Shown here one piece after another: positions 1 to 9,184 of a DNA stretch of 64,000 bases. Position numbers and translations under genes: made by a program. The stretch spans positions 1 to 64,000 of the forward strand of contig NZ_FNKI01000005.1 of the NCBI RefSeq assembly GCF_900102925.1. The letters run 5' to 3'. Numbering within the stretch: position 1 is the first letter of the stretch; every line of letters begins with the position of its first letter. The notes beneath the pieces were generated by a model. That model was given only the letters and a program-made list of their open reading frames with translations, was not told the origin of the DNA and did no database searches. Source of the DNA: Flagellimonas zhangzhouensis (GTDB lineage: Bacteria; Bacteroidota; Bacteroidia; Flavobacteriales; Flavobacteriaceae).

Positions 1-3000
1 GCGCCGGTGACCTCCATTGAACTGATGAAAAGCCCTGTGTTGCCATCTATGACATCTAGATCTATCTCCAAGGTCTCCCCATCGTTGAACACAACAGTTG
101 TGGGTGCCGATAATGCACTGCCTACAATAGGTGTCCCAACAGGGGCATCCTCGCCCAGGTATTCCAAGTTTTTCTGGTTCCCGCCTCCTCTATTGGGCGA
201 GCCTCCCAATACATGCACCCCTGGACCGGAAACTATCGCCTGGATGCCCTGTCTCTCATAATTCATGTCGGGCAATCGGTCCCATGTTTGGGTAACTGGA
301 TCGTATTCTTCGGTTATGGACAGTGCATCATCCGTACTGACCCCATAGACCAGTTCATTTTGGACTTCTCCACCTATCACAATCAATTTGTCGTTGAAAT
401 TTACCGCTGCTGCACCTGCACGTGGTGTCGGGATGTTTTGATCGCTTGGCAGAGTACTCCAGGTGCCAGAAGTAAAATCATAGACATCCACTTCGGATAC
501 CAGGGGTTTAAATGCACCTCCAGTACCTCCAGTAAGCCTACCTCCCGCAGCATACAGTTTATCTCCTATAATTACTGTGGAAAAATGGTCTCGTGCTCGT
601 GGCATATCGGTCAATGGGGTCCATGTTCCCGTTGCTGGATCGTACTCATCAAATTGGGCCACATAGCCTCCATCGTGACCATCGTTGTTCCCTCCAGCTA
701 CATAAAACTTGTCGTTGTACAAGGCCAGGCCAGCGGAACCCCGTCTTCTACCCTCAGGTATCTGTGGACCTTTTATCCACTCTTGGGTGGCAGGGTCGAA
801 CATCCATATGTACTCCGCCGGTACTTCGTTGGGATAGTCATTGTTCTTGAACGCACCGATGACCCAGATCAAGCCCTTGTATTCTGTTGCCTGAAAATGG
901 TTGAATTCATAACGATCTCCTTCAGAATCGGTTGGATCAACCGATGTACTATTTACAACAGAAGTCCAAGAGTCAGCATTATAATCATAAATATCAACGG
1001 TCGGTGCATTTTCTCGTCCACCCATTAAATAAAATTTGTCTCCGGCCTGCACAAAGGAGTTTTCATGACGGGCGGTATAATTTTCATCCTCGTCCTTATC
1101 TGTCCAATAAAATTCAGCTTCCACAGTCCATTTAAATGTTAGATTAGAAGGAGCAGATAATGGCTTGACGGCAGTAACCATAACGGAATGGTTCCCATCT
1201 GAATTAGGACCTCCCGTTGCTGCCGTAACACCTATTGTTCCAAATATTTGACCTGTAGAGGAATCTATTGACAAACCATCTGGTTGGCCAGAAATATAAT
1301 AGGTCACATTTTGTGTATCGTCCCCTCCTGTAGTTGAAGCCGTAAAGTCGACATTATCAAGAATTGAATTCGTTTGATCTGCAATATTGGTCAATGCAAA
1401 GGTTGGATTGGCCGAATCTACCAAATACACCTCTATAGCGTTCACCAATGGATTTTGAACTTCATGACCAAAAGAAATATTCAATTCACTATCTGAAACA
1501 GTTACCGGATACGAAACCATACCTCCAATCTGGTGACCAAATCTTTCCACTAAGTCCAAATCATTTTCCACAACTACTCCTTCCAGTAAAATATCAAAAA
1601 CACGTTCTCCAATACCACTAGAACCATCCCAACTGTTTCCTAAATAAAGATTGACTACGTAATCCCCGTTTTCCACAGGTAATGTATATTCCATTTCAGG
1701 AGCGGTAGATTCATCATATCGTTCATCATTGAAAATACTTTCAAAGATGGCATCATTCATATATGCCGGAATAGAGCTATCTCTATTATCAGACAGAATA
1801 AGGTTATAATCTTGTGTTAAGCCTGTATTTACACTATAACTATTTCCAGTGTGTCCTCCATTACCCAAATCATCTTCCCAAGTAACACCTGAGCCCGAAG
1901 CAGCTATCTGGTCTCCTCCAGCATTAATACGATACAAATAAGGTTCTACCACCCCCCATGTGAAGCTTATTTCAACTTCGTCGTTGGTGAAGCCATCACT
2001 GTCATCAACAGTAATAGTTACATTGTATGGACTATTTGTAAAAGCATTTGTGTCAATGGTTCCACCAATCTGTCCATTGGTTGGTTCTAAAGTGACTCCT
2101 GGGGGAAGCCCAATAGCTGAATATTGGAAATTACCATCTCCTCCAACAGCTTGGACAGTAAAACTACCATCCAATACTTCATCTGTATAACTAAGTCTAT
2201 CTGCAATAGAGTATACATAAATTGGAGTATCTGCATCTGTAGCATCCAATATCTCAATGCCGTTTACCAAGGGATTTTGTATTTCTCCATGTAAAAATTC
2301 GATATCCAATGTACCATCATTTACCGCTATAGTATGGGTAATCATTGTTCCGATATTTGAACCATATGTCCCAGACAAATCAATATCAGTCAATAGTGGA
2401 TACGCAAGTCCTTCCAAGGTCACATCAAAAATTCGAGAACCAGCCTCAGCAGTCCCAGAAAACCCATCACCCATATATAGTCGAACTTCATAATTTCCTG
2501 ATTCCGGTACAGGGAATGAATACTTTAAGTTTGGTGCTCCTGGAGTATCGTCATAACGGTCACGTGCAAAAATTCCTATTGGAGTGGCACCATTATCAAC
2601 CGAACCATCAGTAGTGGTAATACTTCCTGGATATGAGTCATTACTTGCAGCTGATGAAAGATACTGCGAGTTATTGCCCGTTGTATCCTCCTCCCAGTCA
2701 ATATCACCGTCAATAGCTGCAATTTGTGCGCCACCTGAATTTACACGATATAAAACAATATTTCCTTCAAGCACATTAATGGTAAAAGTATCTTCAACAA
2801 AATTGCCTTCCCCATCTGTAGCCCTAATAGTAAGATCTGAAGTTGTTGCAACAGAAGGATATGATAAGGTTAAAATGTTACTATTGATGGCAGTTCCTAC
2901 GTTTGGGTCCGAATTGTTTGAAACGGTATATATTAAGTTAGCAGTACCGTCATCATCATTATAGTAATTGTTGAGATTGATATCTTCATCTGCTGAGCCG

Positions 3001-5753
3001 ATAATCCGATCTATATTAGGAATTTCTTCTATTACAATAGGTTCTTGCCCCAAAACACTAAGAATATCCCACGACCCCTCCAATTCCTTACCTGGAGTAT
3101 TTGAGGTTCCAATAAATCCAACAGCTAGATCAGTACCACTGCTCTGAATAGCTTGTAAAACATTTCCAAGTGCTGTAATCTGTCCAAGTAAAATTTTTGG
3201 ATTATCATCAATTTGATATTCTAAATCAACAGTTTCTGCAACAGGATCTACTCTAAAATAGAACAGAATTTTACCTTCGGCCGCATCTGGTCTATCAATA
3301 ATAGGAATAGTCACCGATATTGGAGTGTCAGGCACATCATCAACCTCTTGAAGTGCGGTGAATCCATCCGTGGTCACCACAAACTTAATATAGTTGCTTT
3401 GGGTTCCATCACCGATAAAAAACCCGAGTTCACCTCCAGTTACTCCATCCGTATTCTCATATAAACGCAAAGGACCAGTAAAGCCATTCATTCCACCTAT
3501 TACCGTAAACGGCCCTGTGGTATTGTCGACCTGAACTCCATATTGATACCCTTTATCCTGATTGTTTGAACTACCTAGAGCAGTCCCATCGGTCATATGG
3601 GATGTCATGATTCCAGGAGCCCCACCTAAAACATCATTTTGATTTGGTCCTTCACCTACTACGTCCAACCAATTTAACCAGTTAGCTCCGGTGTCTCCAT
3701 TATTCATCAAGCCAGTCATACCCAGTCCATATATACCTCCTAGACCTTGTTGATCGTTAAAAAGGTCATTTCTAATGGGAATGGTAAAGGCATCACTGCC
3801 CCCCACTGTTGGATCCCCTAGTTGGAATGGGTCATCCTTATCCAAAATCCCATCGTTATCATCATCATCATCATTAAAGTCTGAAATCAATGGTGCCCCA
3901 GCAGACTTATCAAAATCACTGGGTTGTGAACCTCCATTACAAGGGTCCGTTCCATTGTCCAATTCATCTTGATTCGTATAGCCATCATTGTCATAATCGG
4001 CCAATGGTTCTGCCTCAGGATTGTCACATTGTACAAAATCCTGTGGTTCAAAAACAACGATTAAGCCATTAAGCGTACCTGCCCATATTGTTCCTGGGAA
4101 AACATCTGTATCACTGTTACATGTTATGCCCAGAGAATTACCACCTATACCAGAGAAAAAACTTTGGGTATACGTGTCCACGGTTCCATCTCCTAGCAAT
4201 TGTACCCTACGTATGGCATCTTTATTACTACCTGCAATCAAATCACCTTGCATGGCTCCGCCAAAATTACTTGCAGTATATTCATCAATACCGTTGGTAT
4301 TGTTTTGCCATACCAAAACGGGTGTATCATCTGGACCATCCGGGTTAGAGGAAGAGTCTGGTCCCCTCCAATCTCCTTCCACAATATTTGCATTTGCAAT
4401 TGGCACAGGTGGCCAGTTCGCCGGCAAAGCTATACTAGGGTCGTCGGTAGATCCTGGAGTAGAAAGATCAGGGTCATATACTTGAGTACGAAACACTGCC
4501 CCATCTGTACCAATTTGCGCTGGTGCTGTAAATAGACCTGCCCCAGTGGGGTTTGCTCTAGTCGGGTTTGGGTGTCCAGCGTAATAACTTCCAAAGGTAT
4601 AGGATTGCAAGTCCGTAGTTACCATTTCCAAATGGTCATGATTTCCTATTTTCTCGCCATCTTCATCTACTGATTGACTACCAGGTTCGTTTGGATCATA
4701 GTCGTTGTTGACTGAAGCAGTTCCTTCATTAACTGGAAAACCTCCCCAACCTAGGTTTGCCCCATTATCTGTAACATATAAGGCACCACTTTCCGTCACC
4801 ACTAGATCATATGCATTTCTATAACCTGGAGATAAAACTTGGACAGGGCCATCTGGCACTACCATAGCCTGATTAAGTCCGTCATTCCCCCCCCAAGGGT
4901 CGTTTACATCAATACCATCATATCCTGGTGTATCAGGATCTGTAATACCATTGACATTTGGTCTCGTAGGATCATCCAAAGTAGGTAGATCATATATATA
5001 ATCGCGACCATTACTATCTGTTTGAACCGGAAGTGCATTTATAGCATCCAGGTCTACAGATAGAATTGCACCTGAAAGTGCATATTCATTGGTGTATACA
5101 AAATTAGCAGATGGACTTCCTGCATTGGTAATACCACCTGAAGCGACAACCAAATACTCTTTTCCATTAATAGTAGTAACTTCCAAACCATTAGTAGCGT
5201 GGTTTTCCTCTGATCGTGGAAGCCCTCTCACTAAATCCACAACCTCCCATTCTGTTCCGGTCCATGAAAAACGAGTGATCACTCCAGAATTAGTATCTAG
5301 GTCAACATCTCCATTACCCTGTGCTCCAGCACCTATACGGAAATCACTTGAAGTAACATATATAATAGGGTTGGATGCTGTACCGGCTACAGTAAGCCCT
5401 GTAGTTTCACGACTTGAACACACTCCACCTATACCACTACAAGGACTACCATCATCATCATGGTTAACTATGTCCTTAACACCGGTCAAGGTCTCGACAC
5501 TGGTAACCACATAATCATTCAAACCGTTACGTTCGATTGATAGTATTTCGATTGTACCTGGGTATTGCGCCACATACAATCGATCATCAGGACCGTACAT
5601 TAAGGAGGTGACTCCAGCATCAGCTGAAATATTGCTCAATCCGTTCAGGTTGAGTTGACTTTGTGCAAAGTTTTGTGCAATTGTTTTCGTGGAAAACAAA
5701 CATGCCATTACAAGCATTAATGAAATTAACAGATTGGGGTAATTTTTTTTCAT
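1..5753 (-). CDS. Giant secreted multidomain malectin/Kelch protein (partial, 3' end outside window)
   Basis: The reverse strand is open from the ATG at 5753 to the window edge (1917 codons, no stop). Residues 1-23 form a signal peptide ending near TIAQ. About 30-560 resembles glucose/sorbosone-dehydrogenase-like propellers (PGYRNAYDLVV, LYVTDNGANLGWGG). About 585-650 holds DxDxDG calcium-binding (thrombospondin type 3-like) repeats. Two malectin domains follow, about 1001-1168 (start LYRVNSGGAQIAA, end NPLVNGIEI) and about 1269-1441 (start LYRINAGGDQIAA, end NPLVNAIEV), each followed by a putative Ig domain (for example GLPPGVTLEPTNGQIGG). About 1547-1860 carries Kelch repeats. Malectin and Kelch modules suggest carbohydrate binding at the cell surface or outside the cell. 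Any C-terminal sorting domain would lie beyond the window, so T9SS export is only inferred. It faces the same way as the Wza/Wzc arm but is separated from it by a terminator. Confidence 0.88.
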   Translation of the reverse strand, partial: MKKNYPNLLISLMLVMACLFSTKTIAQNFAQSQLNLNGLSNISADAGVTSLMYGPDDRLYVAQYPGTIEILSIERNGLNDYVVTSVETLTGVKDIVNHDDDGSPCSGIGGVCSSRETTGLTVAGTASNPIIYVTSSDFRIGAGAQGNGDVDLDTNSGVITRFSWTGTEWEVVDLVRGLPRSEENHATNGLEVTTINGKEYLVVASGGITNAGSPSANFVYTNEYALSGAILSVDLDAINALPVQTDSNGRDYIYDLPTLDDPTRPNVNGITDPDTPGYDGIDVNDPWGGNDGLNQAMVVPDGPVQVLSPGYRNAYDLVVTESGALYVTDNGANLGWGGFPVNEGTASVNNDYDPNEPGSQSVDEDGEKIGNHDHLEMVTTDLQSYTFGSYYAGHPNPTRANPTGAGLFTAPAQIGTDGAVFRTQVYDPDLSTPGSTDDPSIALPANWPPVPIANANIVEGDWRGPDSSSNPDGPDDTPVLVWQNNTNGIDEYTASNFGGAMQGDLIAGSNKDAIRRVQLLGDGTVDTYTQSFFSGIGGNSLGITCNSDTDVFPGTIWAGTLNGLIVVFEPQDFVQCDNPEAEPLADYDNDGYTNQDELDNGTDPCNGGSQPSDFDKSAGAPLISDFNDDDDDNDGILDKDDPFQLGDPTVGGSDAFTIPIRNDLFNDQQGLGGIYGLGMTGLMNNGDTGANWLNWLDVVGEGPNQNDVLGGAPGIMTSHMTDGTALGSSNNQDKGYQYGVQVDNTTGPFTVIGGMNGFTGPLRLYENTDGVTGGELGFFIGDGTQSNYIKFVVTTDGFTALQEVDDVPDTPISVTIPIIDRPDAAEGKILFYFRVDPVAETVDLEYQIDDNPKILLGQITALGNVLQAIQSSGTDLAVGFIGTSNTPGKELEGSWDILSVLGQEPIVIEEIPNIDRIIGSADEDINLNNYYNDDDGTANLIYTVSNNSDPNVGTAINSNILTLSYPSVATTSDLTIRATDGEGNFVEDTFTINVLEGNIVLYRVNSGGAQIAAIDGDIDWEEDTTGNNSQYLSSAASNDSYPGSITTTDGSVDNGATPIGIFARDRYDDTPGAPNLKYSFPVPESGNYEVRLYMGDGFSGTAEAGSRIFDVTLEGLAYPLLTDIDLSGTYGSNIGTMITHTIAVNDGTLDIEFLHGEIQNPLVNGIEILDATDADTPIYVYSIADRLSYTDEVLDGSFTVQAVGGDGNFQYSAIGLPPGVTLEPTNGQIGGTIDTNAFTNSPYNVTITVDDSDGFTNDEVEISFTWGVVEPYLYRINAGGDQIAASGSGVTWEDDLGNGGHTGNSYSVNTGLTQDYNLILSDNRDSSIPAYMNDAIFESIFNDERYDESTAPEMEYTLPVENGDYVVNLYLGNSWDGSSGIGERVFDILLEGVVVENDLDLVERFGHQIGGMVSYPVTVSDSELNISFGHEVQNPLVNAIEVYLVDSANPTFALTNIADQTNSILDNVDFTASTTGGDDTQNVTYYISGQPDGLSIDSSTGQIFGTIGVTAATGGPNSDGNHSVMVTAVKPLSAPSNLTFKWTVEAEFYWTDKDEDENYTARHENSFVQAGDKFYLMGGRENAPTVDIYDYNADSWTSVVNSTSVDPTDSEGDRYEFNHFQATEYKGLIWVIGAFKNNDYPNEVPAEYIWMFDPATQEWIKGPQIPEGRRRGSAGLALYNDKFYVAGGNNDGHDGGYVAQFDEYDPATGTWTPLTDMPRARDHFSTVIIGDKLYAAGGRLTGGTGGAFKPLVSEVDVYDFTSGTWSTLPSDQNIPTPRAGAAAVNFNDKLIVIGGEVQNELVYGVSTDDALSITEEYDPVTQTWDRLPDMNYERQGIQAIVSGPGVHVLGGSPNRGGGNQKNLEYLGEDAPVGTPIVGSALSAPTTVVFNDGETLEIDLDVIDGNTGLFISSMEVTG

Positions 5754-5922
5754 AATAATCAGAATAGTATCTGCAATTTTTTATAAACTGAATCTTAGTT
5801 ACATAAGGATTAAAGATACTTTAATGAACAGGAGGTACTATTGTAAAGCAACTATTATTCGTTCAATTAGGGTTCTTTATCGATAAAAAGCAATCCCCCT
5901 CATTCTACAAGTAAGAGCAAAA

Positions 5923-5949
5923 AAAAACGTAGGTTCGACCTACGTTTTT
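5923..5949 (-). terminator. Intrinsic terminator after wzc-like gene
   Basis: A perfect 12-bp inverted repeat (5923-5934 and 5938-5949) with a 3-base loop. On the minus strand it reads AAAAACGTAGGT, CGA, ACCTACGTTTTT and continues into further T residues. It lies about 57 bases past the stop of the Wzc-like gene and before the giant malectin gene, so the two are probably separate transcripts. A-rich and T-rich flanks on both sides would let it work in either direction. Confidence 0.85.
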
Positions 5950-6006
5950 CCTCGATTAAATGAGTTGATAAATTATGTGTTTAATATTTTTCTAAAGTTT
6001 ACTACT

Positions 6007-8367
6007 TTAAAATTTCCACCATTTCTTAGCCACTTTGCCATATCCGTAGCCATATTTTCCTCCATAACCTAAATTTGATTGTTTAACATCGTTTACCACA
6101 AAGGACAGGCTTTTTATTTTTCCTTCTTCCTTTAATTTCAAAGGAAAATTAACTGCTTTTAATTCAGTAACATCGGCTCGCGTCACATAAATTAACAAGT
6201 TGGCATACTCACTAATCAACATGGTGTCCGAAACCATCATCATTGGAGCTGTATCTACAATAACATAATCATATAGGCCAGACATCTTATCAAGAAGCTC
6301 CTTTAACCTGTCACTCATCAAAAGTTCAGAAGGGTTTGGCGGTATCTTTCCTGAATATATCACATCCAATCTATTATCATGAATTTGTAGATTATTCACA
6401 ATATCTTTTATTGTTAGACTTTCATCGTGTAGAAAATCAGTTAAACCAAATGTTGTTTGGGATTTTTCGATTGACTTCATTTCACTGTTAGGACCAGTAA
6501 AGAAACTCTTGAATTTTGGGTTTCTTACATCTCCTCCAATCAATAAAACCTTCTTTTTGGTACTTGCCAAAATCATAGATAAGTTAACGGACAAGAAAGT
6601 TTTTCCTTCTCCAGGCACACTTGAGGTAACATAAACAATATTGTTAGTTCCTGTTTTAATTTTCAGCAAATAATCCATATTCGCCCTTATTATTCGTAAC
6701 GCCTCTGCCAATACAGAACGATCGTCTTTTGTAATTATCTTACCTTCTTTTTTAGTTAATCGAGGTAATTCACCCAAAATTGGTATGTTTTTAACCAGAT
6801 TTTCTAAAGTGTGCATATTATGCACTTTATTATCTAGTAAATCTTTGCCATAAAGGATAATAAATGGTATAAATAGCCCCAAAATACCAAATGCCAAATA
6901 GATTATTTTCTTCCTAGGAGATACGGGAAGCTCTTCAAAATATGCACTATCAATTACTTGGGACTTAGGTGCAGTTGAAGCCACTGTTATCTGGGCTTCC
7001 TCTCTTTTTTGCAACAAATAGAGATATAAAGACTCGGTAGTTTGTTGACGTCTTGTAATATCCCGCAAAGCTCTTTCATTCTTTGGAGCTGAGTAAATTT
7101 TTGAATTGATAATGGCTTGTTGACCACTTAAAGTATTTACCTGCAGTTCCAAATTGTTTACTGTACTGTTCAAACTAGCCTGCATTGTCTTTTTAAGGCC
7201 ATTTAATTGCTGGTCTAGATTTACAATAACAGGGTTTTTCTCGTTGGAACTTTCCAATAATCTATTTCTTTCTTGAACCAACTGGTTATATTGCTGTGTG
7301 GTGTTGGCAATTGTGGGGTCAGACAATCCTAAATTAGCGGGAAGCACCTCAAAACCCTCTTGTTGATCCACCATATCCCGCATGGAAGAGGTTATATTCA
7401 ATTGAGTTTCCGCATTGGCCAAATCTTGTCGATTAGCCACACCTACATTAAGGTTTAAGTTAGCTTCAGATGCGATATCAGTTACACCCCTACCTGTTTT
7501 AAAATCTTCGGCCGTTTGGTCTACAGAGGACAGACTCGATGAAATATCTGCTATGCGTCCGTCAATAAAACTTGAAGTCCTATCCGCAATCTGTTGCTTA
7601 TCCTCAATAGCATTCTTGTTATATATTCTAACCAATTCGTTAATAATATCCCTAGCTTTTTCTTTAACAGGATCCTCTAAATTAAGATCAAGAATATTTG
7701 AAAAATTATTTGGCTTTGAGACAATAATTGCATTTTGGTAGGTGGTAGCTATTTTAGAAAGGGGTAAAACCTGTACCTTAAGTCTTTTTCCTAAATAATT
7801 GTCTATATAATCCGTGTTGGGTGTAATTACAATTTCACCAATTGGAGTTGTTATATTCTTCCCAAAATCATAACTTTTTGGAACATCATCTTCTTTTATA
7901 GAAAAACTAAAATTTAAGGTAGAAGTGTTAAGTTCCAAATAAAAGGTGAAGTTCGCTTTAAAAATTGTAGAATCAGGAGCAATAATATTTAAGGTTATTG
8001 GGGAATTATTATACAATTCAGTATTCCGAATACTGCCTAGAGAAAATACTTTGGTATTGAGGCCCAATTTCTTGGTTACTTCAATCAAGTTCGAACGAGA
8101 TGTAATTATTTCAATCTCATCCTCAACATTGTTCTCCATGTCGGAAAAAACACCTATATCCTGTAATAAATTGGCTCCAGGAGCTGCGGACTTTTCTTCA
8201 ACAATTTTAATTTTTCCCTTAGCAACATATTTGGGTGTAGAATAGCGAACAAATAAATAAGCAAAACCAACCCCAATAATTACTGACAAAACAAACCACT
8301 TCCAGTGTTTTGTATACTTTCTTATTTCATCGCTTAAACTAAAGTCATTACTGTTTCTTTGACTCAT
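6007..8367 (-). CDS. wzc: Wzc-like polysaccharide co-polymerase / BY-kinase
   Basis: Inner-membrane polysaccharide co-polymerase with a cytoplasmic bacterial tyrosine kinase domain (786 aa, normal length). The first membrane helix is about residues 24-41. A long periplasmic Wzz/GNVR-type coiled-coil region follows, then a second helix around 485-508. The kinase shows Walker A (SSVPGEGKTF, about 582-591), Walker A' (LLIGGDVRNPKF, about 608-619) and Walker B (YVIVDTAP, about 701-708). The C-terminal tail has a tyrosine cluster (Y768, Y772, Y774, Y776), the usual autophosphorylation site. In this family it regulates chain length and export together with Wza, whose gene lies 29 bases upstream on the same strand. 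No cognate phosphatase (Wzb or CpsB type) is visible in the window. Confidence 0.95.
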   Translation of the reverse strand: MSQRNSNDFSLSDEIRKYTKHWKWFVLSVIIGVGFAYLFVRYSTPKYVAKGKIKIVEEKSAAPGANLLQDIGVFSDMENNVEDEIEIITSRSNLIEVTKKLGLNTKVFSLGSIRNTELYNNSPITLNIIAPDSTIFKANFTFYLELNTSTLNFSFSIKEDDVPKSYDFGKNITTPIGEIVITPNTDYIDNYLGKRLKVQVLPLSKIATTYQNAIIVSKPNNFSNILDLNLEDPVKEKARDIINELVRIYNKNAIEDKQQIADRTSSFIDGRIADISSSLSSVDQTAEDFKTGRGVTDIASEANLNLNVGVANRQDLANAETQLNITSSMRDMVDQQEGFEVLPANLGLSDPTIANTTQQYNQLVQERNRLLESSNEKNPVIVNLDQQLNGLKKTMQASLNSTVNNLELQVNTLSGQQAIINSKIYSAPKNERALRDITRRQQTTESLYLYLLQKREEAQITVASTAPKSQVIDSAYFEELPVSPRKKIIYLAFGILGLFIPFIILYGKDLLDNKVHNMHTLENLVKNIPILGELPRLTKKEGKIITKDDRSVLAEALRIIRANMDYLLKIKTGTNNIVYVTSSVPGEGKTFLSVNLSMILASTKKKVLLIGGDVRNPKFKSFFTGPNSEMKSIEKSQTTFGLTDFLHDESLTIKDIVNNLQIHDNRLDVIYSGKIPPNPSELLMSDRLKELLDKMSGLYDYVIVDTAPMMMVSDTMLISEYANLLIYVTRADVTELKAVNFPLKLKEEGKIKSLSFVVNDVKQSNLGYGGKYGYGYGKVAKKWWKF

Positions 8368-8396
8368 TATTAAATTCGTAAAGTTAAATTATTTGT

Positions 8397-9170
8397 CTAG
8401 TTCCTAATAAGAATCAGTGTGGATGTGATGAGAATTGAAGCAATTGAAACATATAGCCCCGCCCTATTGTCCAAGCTTGAAGCTGTGATCCCAGACTTGT
8501 TAGGTTCAACATAAACCACATCATTTTGGGTTAAATAATATACTGGGGAACTTAAAACCTCCTTATCGGTTAAATCAACTTTTGTATACACCTTGGTGCC
8601 ATCAAAATCGCGAATGACCATTACATTATCGCGTCTACCTTTTATAGATAGATCACCAGCGAGTCCTATTGCCTCTAAAATAGTAATACGCTCTCCTTGT
8701 ACATAGTATGTGCCAGGACGATTAACAGCACCTAGTACAGTAGTTGTAAAGTTTTTTAATCTGATGTTAATAATGGGGTCCTTTAAATAATCGCTCAACT
8801 CTTCACGCAAAAGTACCCTTACTTCCTCTGGAGATAGACCCGCGATTTTAATTTTACCAATTACAGGAAAGTCTATTTCACCATCCTTATCCACCAAATA
8901 ATCCACCTGTTCTGGTCGCATACCATTCTCTTGTGCACCACGGAAAAGGTTGAACGGTACACTGGCTTCTGGATTTAGGGTAGAAATGTGAATTCCTACC
9001 AAATCATCTACCTTAAATTTAGGTGAGAAAGTGTTTTCATCCACTAAAGTTTCAAAATTGTTTGAATTTTGAAAATAAACCACATCTTTTGGTGAAGCAC
9101 AAGAACTTCCTAGTAAAAGAATTGTTACCAATCCTAATATACAAGGTCTAACTATATTTAAATTACCCAT
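8397..9170 (-). CDS. wza: Wza-type polysaccharide export outer-membrane lipoprotein
   Basis: 257 aa, a short Wza homologue typical of Bacteroidota. A lipobox LGSSC puts the lipidated cysteine at residue 24. A polysaccharide-export (Poly_export) domain follows (VDYLVDKDGEIDFPVIGKI, about 93-111), then an SLBB-like segment (VLGAVNRPGTYYV). A C-terminal hydrophobic segment (about 238-256) probably forms the outer-membrane helix. It would form the export channel for the polymer made by this locus. It lies 14 bases after the dehydratase gene and 29 bases before the Wzc-like gene, so all three are probably cotranscribed. Confidence 0.93.
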   Translation of the reverse strand: MGNLNIVRPCILGLVTILLLGSSCASPKDVVYFQNSNNFETLVDENTFSPKFKVDDLVGIHISTLNPEASVPFNLFRGAQENGMRPEQVDYLVDKDGEIDFPVIGKIKIAGLSPEEVRVLLREELSDYLKDPIINIRLKNFTTTVLGAVNRPGTYYVQGERITILEAIGLAGDLSIKGRRDNVMVIRDFDGTKVYTKVDLTDKEVLSSPVYYLTQNDVVYVEPNKSGITASSLDNRAGLYVSIASILITSTLILIRN

Positions 9171-9184
9171 AAAAACTATTTGGT

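Noticed and set aside
4886-4894. Run of eight C residues in the giant malectin gene as a phase-variation tract
   Set aside because: A single short run in a very long gene, in frame, without other support for switching.
7-5514. Many plus-strand open frames over the first 5.5 kb
   Set aside because: They are shadows of one continuous minus-strand frame with clear domains from 5753 to the window edge.
5754-5880. Promoter for the giant malectin gene
   Set aside because: The best -7 candidate on the minus strand (TATCTTTA) misses the final G and has no TTG at a suitable distance.
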